45,533 bases of DNA from Dehalococcoidia bacterium (lineage in GTDB: Bacteria; Chloroflexota; Dehalococcoidia; UBA2979). The stretch spans positions 1-45,533 of the forward strand of contig WHSU01000026.1 of NCBI GenBank assembly GCA_009379925.1, written 5' to 3'. The position numbers and the translations under genes are program-made. The notes beneath the pieces were generated by a model. That model was not told the DNA's origin and made no database searches. It was given only the letters and a program-made list of their open reading frames with translations. This document shows positions 15,377 through 23,029 of this stretch, piece by piece (the first letter of the stretch is position 1; each line of letters begins with the position of its first letter).

Positions 15377-15529
15377 ATGCCAGTCACGATCACTGGCAGA
15401 GAGGCAGCGGCAGTGCAGTTCCGAGACTACTTCCGCACCCTGGTCACCGACCATCGTCGGGGCGGCCCGCGCCACGACGAGGCGCTGCGTGACTACCGCC
15501 AGGCGCTGGCTCAGCGATTCCGCGCCTGA
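15377..15529 (+). CDS. Small ORF in the TetR-MMPL leader
   Basis: ATG at 15377 gives 50 residues; a GTG at 15413, after GAGAGG, would give 38. The body reads VQFRDYFRTLVTDHRRGG, then a helix-like basic tail, EALRDYRQALAQRFRA. Third codon positions are mostly G or C and the reading frame ends cleanly 49 bp before tetR, so it is plausibly coding. No family was recognised. It begins just downstream of the double operator and would be the first gene of the operon. Confidence 0.45.
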   Translation: MPVTITGREAAAVQFRDYFRTLVTDHRRGGPRHDEALRDYRQALAQRFRA

Positions 15530-15578
15530 CCGGGGCGACCCGCCGCGACCGGCTCCAACAAGCATCGGGAGGAGCGCT

Positions 15579-16220
15579 ATGGCCAAGGTAACCGAAGACT
15601 ACCTGGAGGCGCGTCGCCAGGAAATCCTGGAGGCAGCCGCCCGCGTCTTCATCCGGCGCGGTTTCGAGGCGGCCACGATGCAGGACATCGCGGCCGAAGC
15701 CGATGTGAGCGCCGGCCTCATCTACCGCTACTTCCCGGGCAAGGACGACCTCATCGTCTCCGTCTGCTGCTCGTGCGAGGGACCCTACCCGTCGTTGGAC
15801 GACGCGGAGATCCTCGACGAGCCAGACCCGCTGGGCGCGCTGCGCCGCGTCGGCGAGTCGCTCTGGGGGGCCATCGAGACGGACGCGGGGCACATGCGGT
15901 CCGTGCTGGCACTCCAGTCGATTGTCGCCGGAGCGCGCGAGGCCGGGGAGATCCCGGACGCGCTGGCGAAGAACTACTGGGGTCACCGGGACACGATCGC
16001 GCTGCTCATCGAGCGGGCGCAGGCCCGAGGGGACATCAGCACGGAGATCCCCGCCCGAAACCTGGCGACCTTCCTGGTCGCCGTAACGCTGGGGATGGAA
16101 ACGCTCGCACTCGTCCCGGACGAGAGCGGACTCGACGTCTCCGGCACCTGGGAGGTCCTGACCGGCCTCCTATCCCTCATCGAGACCCGCGCGGACCCGT
16201 TGAACGAGGAGCAAACGTAG
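15579..16220 (+). CDS. TetR/AcrR-family transcriptional repressor
   Basis: A 213-residue TetR protein. The HTH is at residues about 12-58, with RRQEILEAAARVFIRRGFEA followed by MQDIAAEADVSAGLIYRYFP, a very typical recognition helix. The C-terminal helical ligand domain contains an unusual CCSC cluster near residue 64. The ATG at 15579 has GGGAGGAG just upstream; the longer in-frame start at 15489 lies within the preceding small ORF region. The stop is one base from the MMPL start, so the regulator and the exporter form an operon under the operators at 15336-15367. Ligands of such repressors are often substrates of the linked exporter. Confidence 0.92.
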   Translation: MAKVTEDYLEARRQEILEAAARVFIRRGFEAATMQDIAAEADVSAGLIYRYFPGKDDLIVSVCCSCEGPYPSLDDAEILDEPDPLGALRRVGESLWGAIETDAGHMRSVLALQSIVAGAREAGEIPDALAKNYWGHRDTIALLIERAQARGDISTEIPARNLATFLVAVTLGMETLALVPDESGLDVSGTWEVLTGLLSLIETRADPLNEEQT

Positions 16221-16221
16221 T

Positions 16222-18504
16222 ATGCCTAGTCTTGGATGGCCCGGGCGTCTCGCGACGTGGAGTGCGCGGCACCGCTGGACGGTGATCGGGCTGTGGTTGG
16301 TCGCGCTGGTCGTGATCAGCGGCGCCTCCGCCAGCGTCGGTGGTGTCTTCACGACAGAAATCGAGTACACGAACTCACCGGAGTCCCAGGAGGCAAAGGA
16401 CCTGCTGGAGGACGTGAACGGGGCAGAGCCACTGACGGAGACGGTGATCGTCCGCTCCGAAGCACAGACGGTGGACGACCCGGAGTTCCAGGCTCTCGTC
16501 GGCAGCCTCGTCGAGGAGCTGCGGCAGCACCCGGAGGCCTTCGACCCGGCGAGCGTGACGAGCTACTACGAACTGTCCGCGGCGGGCGTCCCGCAGGCGG
16601 AGGGGCTGGTCTCCGAGGACCGACGGACCACCCTGATCCCCGCCACGCTGGTGGGCACGCTTGACGAGTCCACTGAGAAGGTGGACCTGGTCCACGAGAT
16701 CATCGCGGCCCACGAAGCGGACTCCGGGTTCGACCTGCTCACCGGCGGTTTCGCGAGCATCAACCAGACCTTCACGGAGGTGTCTGAGAACGACCTGGCC
16801 TCCGAGTTCATGGTCATGCCGTTCGCCTTCATCATTCTGATCGTGGTGTTCGGCGCGGTCGTTGCCGCCTTCGTGCCAATGATGATCGCGTTCCTGGCGA
16901 TTGGCATCAGCATCGGCGTAGTGACGCTGCTCTCCCAGATCTGGCCGCTGTCGTTCTTCGTCACCAACGTGATCCTGACGATCGGCCTCGCGGTCGGCAT
17001 CGACTACGCGCTGTTCATCGTGGAGCGGTTCCGCGAACAGCGCCGTCAGGGCGATGACGTGGTGCAAGCGATTGGCCACACGGGCGACACGGCCTCGAGG
17101 GCCGTGCTGTTCTCCGGCATCACGGTGGTCATCGCGCTGACGGGCATGCTGATCGTCCCGGCGTCCATCTTCCGCAGCATCGGCCTGGGCGCCGCCACGG
17201 TCGTGATCCTCTCAGTCCTGATCTCCCTCACCGCTCTCCCCGCGCTGCTCAGCGCGCTGGGTGACCACGTGAACCGCCTGAGCGTCCCGTTCCTGTCCAG
17301 GAACGGCCATGTTGAGGGTGACCGCGGCTTCTGGGCGGGAGCGGCGCGCACCGTGATGGCGCGCCCGGCGATCAGCGCCCTACTGGCGGGCGGCCTGCTG
17401 GTCGCGCTGAGCGTCCCGTACTTCTCGATGGAACTCGGCGCGAACGGCGCCGCCTCGATCCCCGAGTCGTACGAGGTGCGTCGCGCCTTCGACATCCTGA
17501 ACGACGAGTTCTCCGCCGGCCGTCTGGCGCCGACCTCGATCGTGGTGCAGGCGGACGACACCGGTTCGACCGAGATCGCGGAGGCATTCGACAGACTGGG
17601 CGGGCTGCTGGCGGCCGACGGCGAGATCCAGGTCATCTCCCAGGTGGAGACCGCCGAGCGGTTCGCGATCCTCAATGTGTCGCTACCGGGTGACGGTGCG
17701 GACGACCCTGCGATCGATGCACTCGAACGGCTCCGTGAGGACTACATCCCGCAGGCCTTCGAGGGCACCGGCGCCACGGTGCTCGTCGGCGGGAACACCG
17801 CGCTGAACGCCGACCTCTTCACGATGGTGGACGAGTACACGCCGATCGTGTTCGCGTTCGTGCTCGGACTCAGCTTCGTGCTGTTGCTGCTGGTCTTCCG
17901 CTCGATCGTGGTGCCGGCAAAGGCGCTGGTGATGAACCTGCTCTCGGTCGGCGCCGCCTACGGGGTGGTGGTGGCCGTGCTACAGCAGGGCTTCCTGGCG
18001 GACCAGCTGGGCTTCCAGACCGTCGAGAAGATCGAGGCCTGGCTGCCGCTGTTCCTGTTCACCATCCTGTTCGGCCTCTCGATGGACTACCACGTCTTCC
18101 TGCTGAGCCGGATCCGCGAGCGGTACGACGAGACGCACCGCAACAGCGAGTCGGTGGCGTTCGGGCTGCGCTCGACGGCGAACATCATCACCGGGGCGGC
18201 GGCCATCATGGTCGTCGTGTTCTCCGGCTTCGCGCTGGGCGAACTGGTGATGTTCCAGCAGATCGGGCTCGGTCTCGCGGTCGCGGTGTTCCTGGACGCC
18301 ACCGTCGTGCGGACGGTGCTCGTGCCGTCGACGATGCGGCTGTTAGGCGATTGGAACTGGTACCTCCCGAGCTGGCTGGAGTGGCTGCCCGACCTCCGCG
18401 TCGAGCGCCAGCCCGGCCATCCGGTGCCCGCGCCGGCTCCCGCCATCGGGGTGGCCGAACGCGGGGCCGTCGAGGTTGGAGTCGCGTCGAGCGGAGACGA
18501 CTAG
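16222..18504 (+). CDS. MMPL/RND-family transporter
   Basis: A 760-residue RND permease of the MMPL type with about 12 membrane helices. Helix 1 is at residues 12-34, an extracytoplasmic domain covers about 40-195, and five helices follow to about residue 380. The second half repeats this layout. The proton-relay motifs are GLAVGIDYALFIVERFRE in the first half and FGLSMDYHVFLLSRIRERY in the second. Members export lipids, hydrophobic compounds or drugs using proton motive force; monoderm relatives work without an outer-membrane partner. The ATG directly follows the tetR stop. Substrate unknown. Confidence 0.92.
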   Translation: MPSLGWPGRLATWSARHRWTVIGLWLVALVVISGASASVGGVFTTEIEYTNSPESQEAKDLLEDVNGAEPLTETVIVRSEAQTVDDPEFQALVGSLVEELRQHPEAFDPASVTSYYELSAAGVPQAEGLVSEDRRTTLIPATLVGTLDESTEKVDLVHEIIAAHEADSGFDLLTGGFASINQTFTEVSENDLASEFMVMPFAFIILIVVFGAVVAAFVPMMIAFLAIGISIGVVTLLSQIWPLSFFVTNVILTIGLAVGIDYALFIVERFREQRRQGDDVVQAIGHTGDTASRAVLFSGITVVIALTGMLIVPASIFRSIGLGAATVVILSVLISLTALPALLSALGDHVNRLSVPFLSRNGHVEGDRGFWAGAARTVMARPAISALLAGGLLVALSVPYFSMELGANGAASIPESYEVRRAFDILNDEFSAGRLAPTSIVVQADDTGSTEIAEAFDRLGGLLAADGEIQVISQVETAERFAILNVSLPGDGADDPAIDALERLREDYIPQAFEGTGATVLVGGNTALNADLFTMVDEYTPIVFAFVLGLSFVLLLLVFRSIVVPAKALVMNLLSVGAAYGVVVAVLQQGFLADQLGFQTVEKIEAWLPLFLFTILFGLSMDYHVFLLSRIRERYDETHRNSESVAFGLRSTANIITGAAAIMVVVFSGFALGELVMFQQIGLGLAVAVFLDATVVRTVLVPSTMRLLGDWNWYLPSWLEWLPDLRVERQPGHPVPAPAPAIGVAERGAVEVGVASSGDD

Positions 18505-18546
18505 CCCGTCACGACTAACCCGTCAGGCACCGGACCGCACGTCCGG

Positions 18547-18576
18547 CGAGGCCGCCCGATTGGGCGGCCTCGTTGC
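18547..18576 (+). terminator. Terminator after the TetR-MMPL operon
   Basis: Arms CGAGGCCGCCC (18547-18557) and GGGCGGCCTCG (18562-18572) form an 11-bp perfect stem around GATT, followed by TT. It lies 43 bp after the MMPL stop. The T-tract is very short, as is common in GC-rich genomes. Confidence 0.75.
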
Positions 18577-18687
18577 GTCATCGGGGGGTTCAGGCGTGGC
18601 CGGAGGCGGTCGAGAATCACCGTGCGGAGCATGCGCCCAGCGCGTGCGCCGCGGTCCCGCGGCCCGCTACCCACTGGGGTGCGCAAC

Positions 18688-19218
18688 ATGGATCCTCCCG
18701 TCCGACGATGCCCCGGCTGCCATTTGAAGGTGCACACGCCCGTCAAGATGGAGGACGGCCGCAGCTACTGCGAAAGCTGCGCCGAACGGATCAACGAGGA
18801 ACTGGCGGCGCCGGGCGACGCGCCGCACGCAGAGCCGGAGGCTCGGATGCCCGACAACCACTCGATGTCCAACGGCGCGGACAGCAGCGGGGACGGCATG
18901 CTGCGCGTGGTGCCCACGCCCGAGCGCGCCGCGCCTCCCCTCCCCGCGCCGTCGCCTGCCCCGGCGCCCGTCGCGGTGTCGGCGCCCGAGGATGCCGCAC
19001 CGCCGCGCCCGGCGACGGCCCCGCCGGGTGACCGTGCGTTGGACGGGACGCTGGAGAACCTGCTGGAGCGTGAGCGCGACCGGCTGCATGAGCACCGTGC
19101 CGAGGTTGAGGCACGCATCCGGCGCGCCGAAACCGAACTGGACGCCATCGCCGAGCGCCTGGAGCACATCGGCGGGCTGCTCACGGAGCCGGCGTACGAG
19201 GAAGCGCGCGCCGTCTAA
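18688..19218 (+). CDS. Zinc-ribbon and coiled-coil protein of unknown function
   Basis: A 176-residue soluble protein from the ATG at 18688. Residues 8-32 form a treble-clef or ribbon-like metal site (CPGC...YCESC). Residues about 50-120 are a low-complexity Pro/Ala-rich linker with acidic patches. Residues about 122-170 are a charged amphipathic helix (LLERERDRLHEHRAEVEAR and onward) likely to form a coiled coil. No signal peptide or membrane segment is present. The architecture suggests a scaffold or adaptor, but no family is recognised. An in-frame start at 18622 exists but adds low-complexity residues. Confidence 0.65.
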   Translation: MDPPVRRCPGCHLKVHTPVKMEDGRSYCESCAERINEELAAPGDAPHAEPEARMPDNHSMSNGADSSGDGMLRVVPTPERAAPPLPAPSPAPAPVAVSAPEDAAPPRPATAPPGDRALDGTLENLLERERDRLHEHRAEVEARIRRAETELDAIAERLEHIGGLLTEPAYEEARAV

Positions 19219-19262
19219 ACACGAGCGGGGGCCGGTCCGCGGCGAAGGTGGGAGTCTCCCGA

Positions 19263-20261
19263 ATGGGCGGTCGGCCTCCGCCCGCCGACGCTCTCGCGGT
19301 GACACGCCAGGACTCCGCGCCCCTTCGCCTGCTGGTCGCCCTGCTCCGCATCATGCGGGTCGTTGGGGTGGTCGCGGGCCTCTTCGCCACGTGGTCGCTG
19401 TTGAAGCGACTCCCTCTCGATCCGTCGCAGCACAACGCCCTGGTCATGCTGGGGAGCGCCGGGTTGCTGGCCGCCGTATGGACGTTCCGGCGGCCCTACA
19501 TGCCCTGGGCGACGCTGCTCGCCGGGACGAATGTGTACTCGTACCTCTGGTTCTGGGGGGACCGCACGGGGTTAGGTCCGCACTTCGATTACGTCCTGGG
19601 GCTCGACCGGCTGGTGGGTCTGGGGCAAGTACCCACGGTCTGGCTGCAGCAGCAGTTCCATTCACCCGGGGTCACGGCACCACAGGACATCCTATTCACC
19701 GTCGTGTACCTCAGCTTCTTCGTAGCGCCCTATCTGACGCTCGTCACCCTCTGGTTTCACGCACGACCGAAGGCCGCGCCGTTCGCTCGAGCATTCGTCG
19801 GCGCTCTGTTTGCGGGGCTCGTGCTGATCATCGCCGTCCCAACCGCGCCGCCGTGGATGGCCGCCGAGGCGGGACTCATCCCGCCCGTCTCGCGCGTTGC
19901 GCATGAGTTCATCGCGGGCGTGAACTCGAGCGTGTACCAGGAGACCTACGAGTTCGCCGGCGTCAACGACATCGCGGCCATGCCCTCGATCCACGTGGCA
20001 GTGACCTTCGTCGTCGCGGTCGCGCTCGCGCGCTCGGGGCGTCGAGGCGCCCGCGCGGCCGGGATCGCCTACGTAGCCGCGATGGGCGTCGCGCTGGTCT
20101 ACCTCGGTGAGCACTACGTCGCCGATGTGGTGGCCGGCGTGGCGACCGGCTGGGTCGGCTGGCGGATCTCGGACCACCTCGGCCGCAGGACATCCGAGGG
20201 CGCTCGGGGCGTCCTCGCGGAGTCCGCTGTCGAGGCGGAACCGCTCGCGGAGGCGGCATAG
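19263..20261 (+). CDS. PAP2-superfamily membrane phosphatase
   Basis: About 332 residues with roughly six to seven membrane helices. The phosphatase motifs are AMPSIHVAVTF (equivalent to PSxH) and LGEHYVADVVAG (equivalent to SRxxLxxHxxxDV), carrying both catalytic His. The spacing and the TVVYLSFFVAPYLT helix fit the PAP2_3 branch, which includes inositol-phosphorylceramide synthase-like enzymes. Likely reactions are lipid phosphate hydrolysis or head-group exchange at the outer face of the membrane. ATG 19263 has GGGAG 8 bases upstream; GTG 19248 is the alternative. Confidence 0.85.
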   Translation: MGGRPPPADALAVTRQDSAPLRLLVALLRIMRVVGVVAGLFATWSLLKRLPLDPSQHNALVMLGSAGLLAAVWTFRRPYMPWATLLAGTNVYSYLWFWGDRTGLGPHFDYVLGLDRLVGLGQVPTVWLQQQFHSPGVTAPQDILFTVVYLSFFVAPYLTLVTLWFHARPKAAPFARAFVGALFAGLVLIIAVPTAPPWMAAEAGLIPPVSRVAHEFIAGVNSSVYQETYEFAGVNDIAAMPSIHVAVTFVVAVALARSGRRGARAAGIAYVAAMGVALVYLGEHYVADVVAGVATGWVGWRISDHLGRRTSEGARGVLAESAVEAEPLAEAA

Positions 20262-20369
20262 CCCTCGCTGCCCGCCCTCGCCGTCCGGATCGCCTCGGGA
20301 CTTTCCCGATGCCCGTCACACCTCGGCGCCAGTACACCTGACGCGGAGCCTGCACTGGAGGATCACACC

Positions 20370-20894
20370 ATGTCCCCGGACCTGCCCCAAGGCACGACCG
20401 CCGCGCTCTGGATGTTCGACCAGCACCGGCTCACCGCCGGCATCCAGACGGAAGGCTACCGGCTGATGGACGTCTTGAACGACCACAACCTTGACCTGCT
20501 CCAGATCTGGCCCGCGGGCGACAGCACCGAGGACGGCGGCGAGCCGCCCGGTCTGTCCCTTGTGCGCAAGGCGAGCGTGCTGGTGGTCGCCCGACCGGAC
20601 GCCGAGCACGAGGCGCCCGTGGAGCAGGGCTATCGGTACGTGCCGAAGTCCGCCTACCCGGTGGAGTTGCTCGTCGGTGGGTACCGGATACGAGGGCTGG
20701 TGCATCTGGGCGAGCGTCCGGACCCGCTCTACCTGCTGACCGTGGACCTCGACGAGTTCTTTGCCGTGACGGACGCGGTCATCGAGTGCCCGGATGGGGC
20801 CCGCGTCGAGGCGCGCGTCGCGACGATCAACCGCTCCCGAGTCGCCATGCTGCGTGTCGACCGCCAGGCCGCAAGCGCAGGCGAGGCTGCCTGA
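20370..20894 (+). CDS. DUF6812-like protein with two related halves
   Basis: A 174-residue soluble protein. Two segments have the same pattern: a strand, a G(Y)R turn, a 'LMDVLN / LLTVDL' strand, and then a 'DLLQIWPA / EFFAVTDAVI' strand. They are at residues about 20-75 (RLTAGIQTEGYRLMDVLNDH) and 92-165 (VELLVGGYRIRGLVHLGE). This matches the small beta-rich DUF6812 type, here apparently duplicated. No catalytic motif is seen. The codons and the clear spacing support a real gene. It lies upstream of the Tad locus and converges on the HDOD gene, but no functional link can be shown. Confidence 0.6.
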   Translation: MSPDLPQGTTAALWMFDQHRLTAGIQTEGYRLMDVLNDHNLDLLQIWPAGDSTEDGGEPPGLSLVRKASVLVVARPDAEHEAPVEQGYRYVPKSAYPVELLVGGYRIRGLVHLGERPDPLYLLTVDLDEFFAVTDAVIECPDGARVEARVATINRSRVAMLRVDRQAASAGEAA

Positions 20895-20925
20895 GGGACT
20901 CCGGTCCTCCCGAACGGCTGCCGGC

Positions 20926-21723
20926 TCAGGGGTTCGCGATCACGGCGCAGTAGCGGTCGATGCGGCGCCGGACAGCATCGGCGGTCCGCTCGTCCCCGGG
21001 CGGCCGTGCTGGCGCCGCTGCGGCCTCCGCCTCCGGCACGGTCACGCCATCGCCGACGCCGCTCCGCCAGGCCTCTTCGCGCGCCTGCACGACCGCCTCT
21101 GTGACAGATCCGAGGCCCGGCGAGTGGTGCCAGCCGATCGCCTCGATGATCGCGTCCGGCAGGCGCCAGGCCTGGGCGACCTCCACGCCTACCTCCAGGT
21201 GGTCATGGCCGAAGACGGCGCGCTCCGCGTTGACCGCGGGTACGCCACGCGCGACGAGGCCCCGCACGCGCGCATAGGCAGAGGGCTCTTCCGCGGCCAT
21301 CGCCATGCGGCCCACGTCGTGGAGCAGCCCCGCCGTGAATGCGTCCGAGGCGCTCGCATCGCGCAGCCGATCCTCCGCGAGGATGGCGACCGTTGCGAGG
21401 TGACGCCAGAGCGCGTCCACGTCGAGCGCGTGGGGGTCCAGCGTGAAGCTCTCGCGCAGCACGGCGCCGCGGATGATGCGCCGCGTCTCCTCGAGGCCGA
21501 TGCGCACGACGGCGTCGCGCAGGTTGCCGATGCGGTCGAGGGGGGCCGATACGGCGGAGTTGGCGGCGCGCAGCACAGACCCGGCCAGCGCCGGGTCGGC
21601 CCGCGCGGCCTCCGTCAACAGCGGGATGGTCACATCTTCGTCTGATACAAGGGAGAACGCGTGCATTCGAGCCTGGGGCATCGGTGGAATGCGCGGGACG
21701 AAGACCATGCCTGCCATCTCCAC
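20926..21723 (-). CDS. HDOD-domain signalling protein
   Basis: A 265-residue protein. Residues about 5-200 form an HDOD domain. It opens with PRIPPMPQARM, then LTEAARADPALAGSVLRAAN, the VRIGLEETRRIIRGAVLRE helix and an HD-like pair FTAGLLHDVGRMAM. The C-terminal 60 residues are Ala/Pro-rich. HDOD proteins resemble HD-GYP phosphodiesterases but usually lack activity; here H and D of one HD pair are present, with no GYP motif. Known members control motility, pili and c-di-GMP signalling, which fits its place next to the pilus locus. It is divergent from flp, sharing the 529-bp intergenic region. Confidence 0.82.
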   Translation of the reverse strand: MEMAGMVFVPRIPPMPQARMHAFSLVSDEDVTIPLLTEAARADPALAGSVLRAANSAVSAPLDRIGNLRDAVVRIGLEETRRIIRGAVLRESFTLDPHALDVDALWRHLATVAILAEDRLRDASASDAFTAGLLHDVGRMAMAAEEPSAYARVRGLVARGVPAVNAERAVFGHDHLEVGVEVAQAWRLPDAIIEAIGWHHSPGLGSVTEAVVQAREEAWRSGVGDGVTVPEAEAAAAPARPPGDERTADAVRRRIDRYCAVIANP

Positions 21724-22252
21724 CTGTCCAGCGCGAGCAGCGCGCGTACGTGGAGATCATCGGCTGTGGACCGCCGCGCCGGAGGTTTACCGGCGGCCTC
21801 GACTCAGGGATCACCCGGACAATTCTTACAAAGTAGCAAGGCTGCGAGCCTCAAGCGGACAGGGGTGCCCGCCGACGATTCCGCTGGAGAGGCCTTTACC
21901 CGAACGTTGAGCCTCCCACCACCCAGGGCGGGGACGGGCCCGGCGCCGCCGGTCCATCCCAGTACAAGGCGTTCACCGACAGGGCCTATCCGCCGATGGC
22001 GGGCAAGCACTACCGCGCAACCCTACCCCTTCACGGAACGGTCGCCGGCCTGCCGACACGAACGTGTCTGGCGGAGGACACGAGGACTCCGCGACGGCAT
22101 CCCGAAGTTGTAAGCCTTCGGGTCGCGTCGCCGTCGAGGAAGCTTCAGTGCCGCCGGGCGTTGTGAGCGTCTGGAAGGGGGCTCGGATAGCGGACCCAGA
22201 CAAGCGAATACCTCAGACGGATCAACCCACTCGAGAGAGGAACCCTTACTAA
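21724..22252. promoter_or_regulatory. Long intergenic leader between HDOD and the Tad operon, with several hairpins
   Basis: No credible gene is present. Three strong inverted repeats are visible. At about 21773-21796, GCCGCGCCGG and CCGGCGGC flank AGGTTTA. At 22055-22068 there is GACACG-AA-CGTGTC. At 22092-22136 there is a composite hairpin with outer arms CGACGGC/GCCGTCG and inner arms CCCGAAG/CTTCGGG around TTGTAAGC. A purine-rich GAGAGGAA at about 22234-22241 is the likely Shine-Dalgarno of flp. The -35/-10 elements are not obvious. The length and structure suggest a long 5' UTR for the pilus operon. It was compared by eye with c-di-GMP-I riboswitch motifs and no match was found. Confidence 0.45.
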
Positions 22253-22486
22253 ATGCCTTCCCTGTTTGTGTACGCGCAGAACTACATCCAGAGCCTCCTT
22301 GGCAAGGTCGCCGACGAAGAGGGCCAGGGGATGATCGAGTACGCGCTGATCATCGGCGTGATCTCACTGGTGCTCATCTTCGCCTTCCTGACGCTGAACC
22401 TCGACACCGCCATCGGCAACCTCTCGCAGGACGTCGCGGACGCCGTGAACACGGGTAACGACCCGCGCGCCACCTCCGGGGAGTAG
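22253..22486 (+). CDS. flp: Flp-type (type IVb) major pilin
   Basis: A 77-residue prepilin. A 24-residue leader ends in DEEG, and cleavage before QGMIEYALI puts Glu at mature position +5 and Tyr at +6, the EY pair of Flp pilins. One hydrophobic helix, about residues 27-49, forms the assembly core. The tail is short and acidic. It is the subunit of a Tad pilus, processed by the peptidase at 29925 and exported by the CpaF-TadBC machine. It is the first gene of the operon. Confidence 0.93.
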   Translation: MPSLFVYAQNYIQSLLGKVADEEGQGMIEYALIIGVISLVLIFAFLTLNLDTAIGNLSQDVADAVNTGNDPRATSGE

Positions 22487-22525
22487 TCCAGCGAGCTAGC
22501 GCATAGCTTCGGTCGAAGGGGGACA

Positions 22526-23029
22526 GTGGTGCGATCACTCTACCGCGAGCACGGACAGGCCGCCGTGGAGTTCGTTCTGCTGTTCCCCTTCGTCCTCATC
22601 CTGACATTGCTGCTGATCGAGCTGGCGTGGGTGTTCAACGCCCACATCACCGTCAACAGCTCGGCGCGCGAAGCGGCCCGCTTCGCCGCCGTCGCCAACC
22701 TACCGAGCACGTCCGCCGGCGCCTGCGATGCGAACTCCATCGAGGAGCGCGCCGTCCGCGCCAGCTCGAACCGCGTCACCTGTGGCGAAGTCTTCGTCAA
22801 GTACATCGACGAGAACGGCGATCCGGGCTTCTCCCGCGGCGACTCCGTGGTGATCACCATCAGTCACACGCACAGCACGATGACACCGCTCGGCGAACTC
22901 ATGAACGTTGTCTCGTTCGGCTCGTTCCCCGCGACGTTCACGCTCACGGCGTGCTCAGACGCACGCCTCGAAGGTCCACCTGCCAACCAGGGGCTGCTCG
23001 AAGAAACCAACGAGGACTGTGCAACATGA
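22526..23029 (+). CDS. tadE: TadE-family minor pilin
   Basis: A 167-residue pseudopilin. The leader ends in YREHG, and the segment after it, QAAVEFVLLFPFVLI, has the +5 Glu typical of TadE; it is also the start of the single membrane helix. NSSAREAARFAA follows, as in the family, and then an extracytoplasmic domain with four Cys that could form two disulfides. The start is GTG at 22526 after GAAGGGGGA. The last bases overlap the next start (ATGA), implying translational coupling. Confidence 0.9.
   Translation: MVRSLYREHGQAAVEFVLLFPFVLILTLLLIELAWVFNAHITVNSSAREAARFAAVANLPSTSAGACDANSIEERAVRASSNRVTCGEVFVKYIDENGDPGFSRGDSVVITISHTHSTMTPLGELMNVVSFGSFPATFTLTACSDARLEGPPANQGLLEETNEDCAT

Noticed and set aside
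21820-22150. c-di-GMP riboswitch upstream of the pilus operon
   Set aside because: The conserved segments of the c-di-GMP-I aptamer could not be found by eye despite the tempting context.
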